Shown: in pieces, positions 5,753 through 6,770 of the stretch
Layout of the letters: each line of letters begins with the position of its first letter
How positions within the stretch are numbered: position 1 is the first letter of the stretch
Source of the DNA: Elusimicrobiota bacterium
GTDB lineage: Bacteria; RUG730
Length of the DNA stretch: 6,770 bases
Assembly: GCA_031259185.1 (NCBI GenBank)
Contig: JAIRLV010000027.1
Coordinates: 1 to 6,770, forward strand
Direction: 5' to 3'
Made by a program: the position numbers and the translations under genes
Notes under the pieces: model-generated
Databases searched by the model: none
What the model was told of the DNA's origin: nothing
Seen by the model: the letters and a program-made list of their open reading frames with translations, nothing else

Positions 5753-6499
5753 CTAAATCATTATTCCGCCATCTACTTGTAGAGTTTGACCAGTTATATA
5801 ATCAGCATCGCTAGAAGCTAAAAACAAACATGCTTTGGCTATATCTTTTGCTGTTCCCAATCTATTCAAAGGAATATTTTCCACTAATTTTTCTTTTGCC
5901 TTTTCCCCTAAAATATCAGTCATTTTTGTAGCAATAAATCCAGGAGCTATAGCATTTACATTAATATTTCTAGAGCCTAATTCTTTTGCACAAGTCTTTG
6001 TTAGAGCAATAATACCGCCTTTTGATGCAGAATAATTAGCTTGTCCTGCATTTCCTCTAACTCCGACAATAGACGATATATTAATAATTTTACCATAACG
6101 CTTTTTTATCATATATTTTGTTACAGCCTTTATACAATTAAAAGAACCTTTCAAATTTATATTTAAAACAAAATCCCAATCTTTTTCTGACATTCTCATT
6201 ATCAAATTGTCTTTTGTGACACCCGCATTATTTATTAATATATCTATTTTTTCAAAATCTTCAACTATTTTTTCACAAATTTCTTCAACCATCACTAAAT
6301 TTGACACATCTAATTTGTAAACTTTTGCTTTACAATTTTTTTCTTGAATTAATTTTTTTGTTTCTTCTGCAATTTCTATATTTACATCTGTGACACAAAT
6401 ATCTGCGCCTTCATCAGCTAAACTTAAAGCTATTTCTCTCCCTATACCCTGACCTGCTCCAGTAATTAATACAACTTTTCCAGCTAATTTTTTAGTCAT
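5753..6499 (-). CDS. fabG: 3-oxoacyl-ACP reductase
   Basis: FabG reduces 3-oxoacyl-ACP to (R)-3-hydroxyacyl-ACP with NADPH, the first reductive step of each elongation cycle. It is a classical short-chain dehydrogenase of 248 residues. Visible motifs are the Rossmann glycine pattern TGAGQGIG (13-20), NNAG (90-93), and the catalytic tetrad Asn115, Ser143 (ISSIVG), Tyr156 and Lys160 (YSASK). PGFIATKM follows in the substrate loop, and the family ending ITGQTLQVDGG closes the protein. The start is well supported: GGAGG (6513-6509) lies 9 nt before the ATG and the protein opens with LAGKVVLITGAG. It sits 45 bp after fabD and upstream of acpP, the standard fab cluster order, which favours FabG over other short-chain dehydrogenases. 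Confidence 0.96.
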   Translation of the reverse strand: MTKKLAGKVVLITGAGQGIGREIALSLADEGADICVTDVNIEIAEETKKLIQEKNCKAKVYKLDVSNLVMVEEICEKIVEDFEKIDILINNAGVTKDNLIMRMSEKDWDFVLNINLKGSFNCIKAVTKYMIKKRYGKIINISSIVGVRGNAGQANYSASKGGIIALTKTCAKELGSRNINVNAIAPGFIATKMTDILGEKAKEKLVENIPLNRLGTAKDIAKACLFLASSDADYITGQTLQVDGGIMI

Positions 6500-6544
6500 T
6501 TATTACCCCCTCCAATATAGTAAAATAATATAAAATTTTTGCAA

Positions 6545-6770
6545 TTATTTTAATATATCTATTGTTTTTTGTAAAGTTTCCATATTTTCAATATTATAAA
6601 CTTCTATGCTTTTGTCAATCTTTTTGTTTAATGCAGATAATACTTTGCCTGGACCAACTTCAATAATTTTATTAATTCCATTTTTAACTAAGTTTTTTAT
6701 AGTTTTTATCCATTGAACAGAATGATTAACCTGATTAATAATATTGTTTTTGATTTTTTTTACATCATTT
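6545..6770 (-). CDS. fabD: Malonyl-CoA:ACP transacylase, C-terminal part (runs off the right edge)
   Basis: FabD transfers malonyl from CoA to AcpP, providing the extender unit for fatty-acid synthesis. Only the last 74 codons and a TAA stop (6547-6545) are in the window; the catalytic Ser and His regions lie beyond 6770. The identification rests on the C-terminal motif IIEVGPGKVLSAL (35-47 of the visible part), preceded by NQVNHSVQWIKTIKNLV. This matches the family pattern Q-V-x-x-x-V-x-W followed by GPGKVL. Its place directly ahead of fabG and acpP supports the call. The gap to fabG is 45 bp with no terminator, so the two are probably cotranscribed. Confidence 0.92.
   Translation of the reverse strand, partial: NDVKKIKNNIINQVNHSVQWIKTIKNLVKNGINKIIEVGPGKVLSALNKKIDKSIEVYNIENMETLQKTIDILK

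Noticed and set aside
5835-6035. 66-codon + strand frame inside fabG
   Set aside because: It is antisense to the conserved FabG catalytic region and is a shadow of the real reading frame.
281-6770. Search for a new defence, mobile or biosynthetic system among the genes
   Set aside because: All but one of the genes are well-known housekeeping enzymes in a common order. No transposase, integrase, direct-repeat array or attachment site is visible.

Overview
This is an AT-rich bacterial window: coding sequence is mostly about 25-35% G+C and the gaps are nearer 15-20%. It uses the standard code, with Trp encoded by TGG and genes ending in TAA or TAG. Every confident gene lies on the minus strand, so the window is transcribed from right to left. 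The products are housekeeping enzymes of fatty-acid synthesis, RNA processing and DNA topology. The gene order fabD-fabG-acpP-fabF-rnc is a widespread bacterial arrangement. The protein style (ACP, FabG and FabF motifs, very low G+C) would fit an Elusimicrobiota/Endomicrobium-like or similar host-associated low-G+C lineage. That placement is a guess from recalled motifs and cannot be proven here.

Layout from right to left, in the direction of transcription. The C-terminal 74 codons of fabD enter at the right edge, followed after 45 bp by fabG (3-oxoacyl-ACP reductase). After 126 bp comes acpP (acyl carrier protein), which ends in a clear intrinsic terminator at about 5321-5361. A 366-bp AT-rich gap follows, with a TGCATAA-N8-TTATGCA dyad and a larger nested inverted repeat. 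A second unit starts there: fabF (ketoacyl-ACP synthase II) and rnc (RNase III), whose ends overlap by 8 nt. A second long gap (2698-3042) precedes a third unit. This is a small acidic protein of unknown function, with a strong Shine-Dalgarno site and a tandem Phe-Glu repeat, coupled through TAATG to topA (DNA topoisomerase I with three C4 zinc fingers).

The leftmost 280 bp hold no secure gene. Strand composition flips there (the + strand becomes A-rich), and a frame open to the left edge may be the tail of a convergent + strand gene.

FabD loads malonyl groups onto the AcpP phosphopantetheine arm, FabF condenses and elongates, and FabG reduces the 3-oxo product. RNase III and topoisomerase I are linked to these genes by position only. 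I found no CRISPR array, mobile element, tRNA, rRNA or defence system, and no convincing new multi-gene system. The most unusual items are the repeat-bearing small protein coupled to topA, the structured leader of fabF, and an RNase III with an enlarged N-terminal loop and Asn in place of a catalytic-site Asp.
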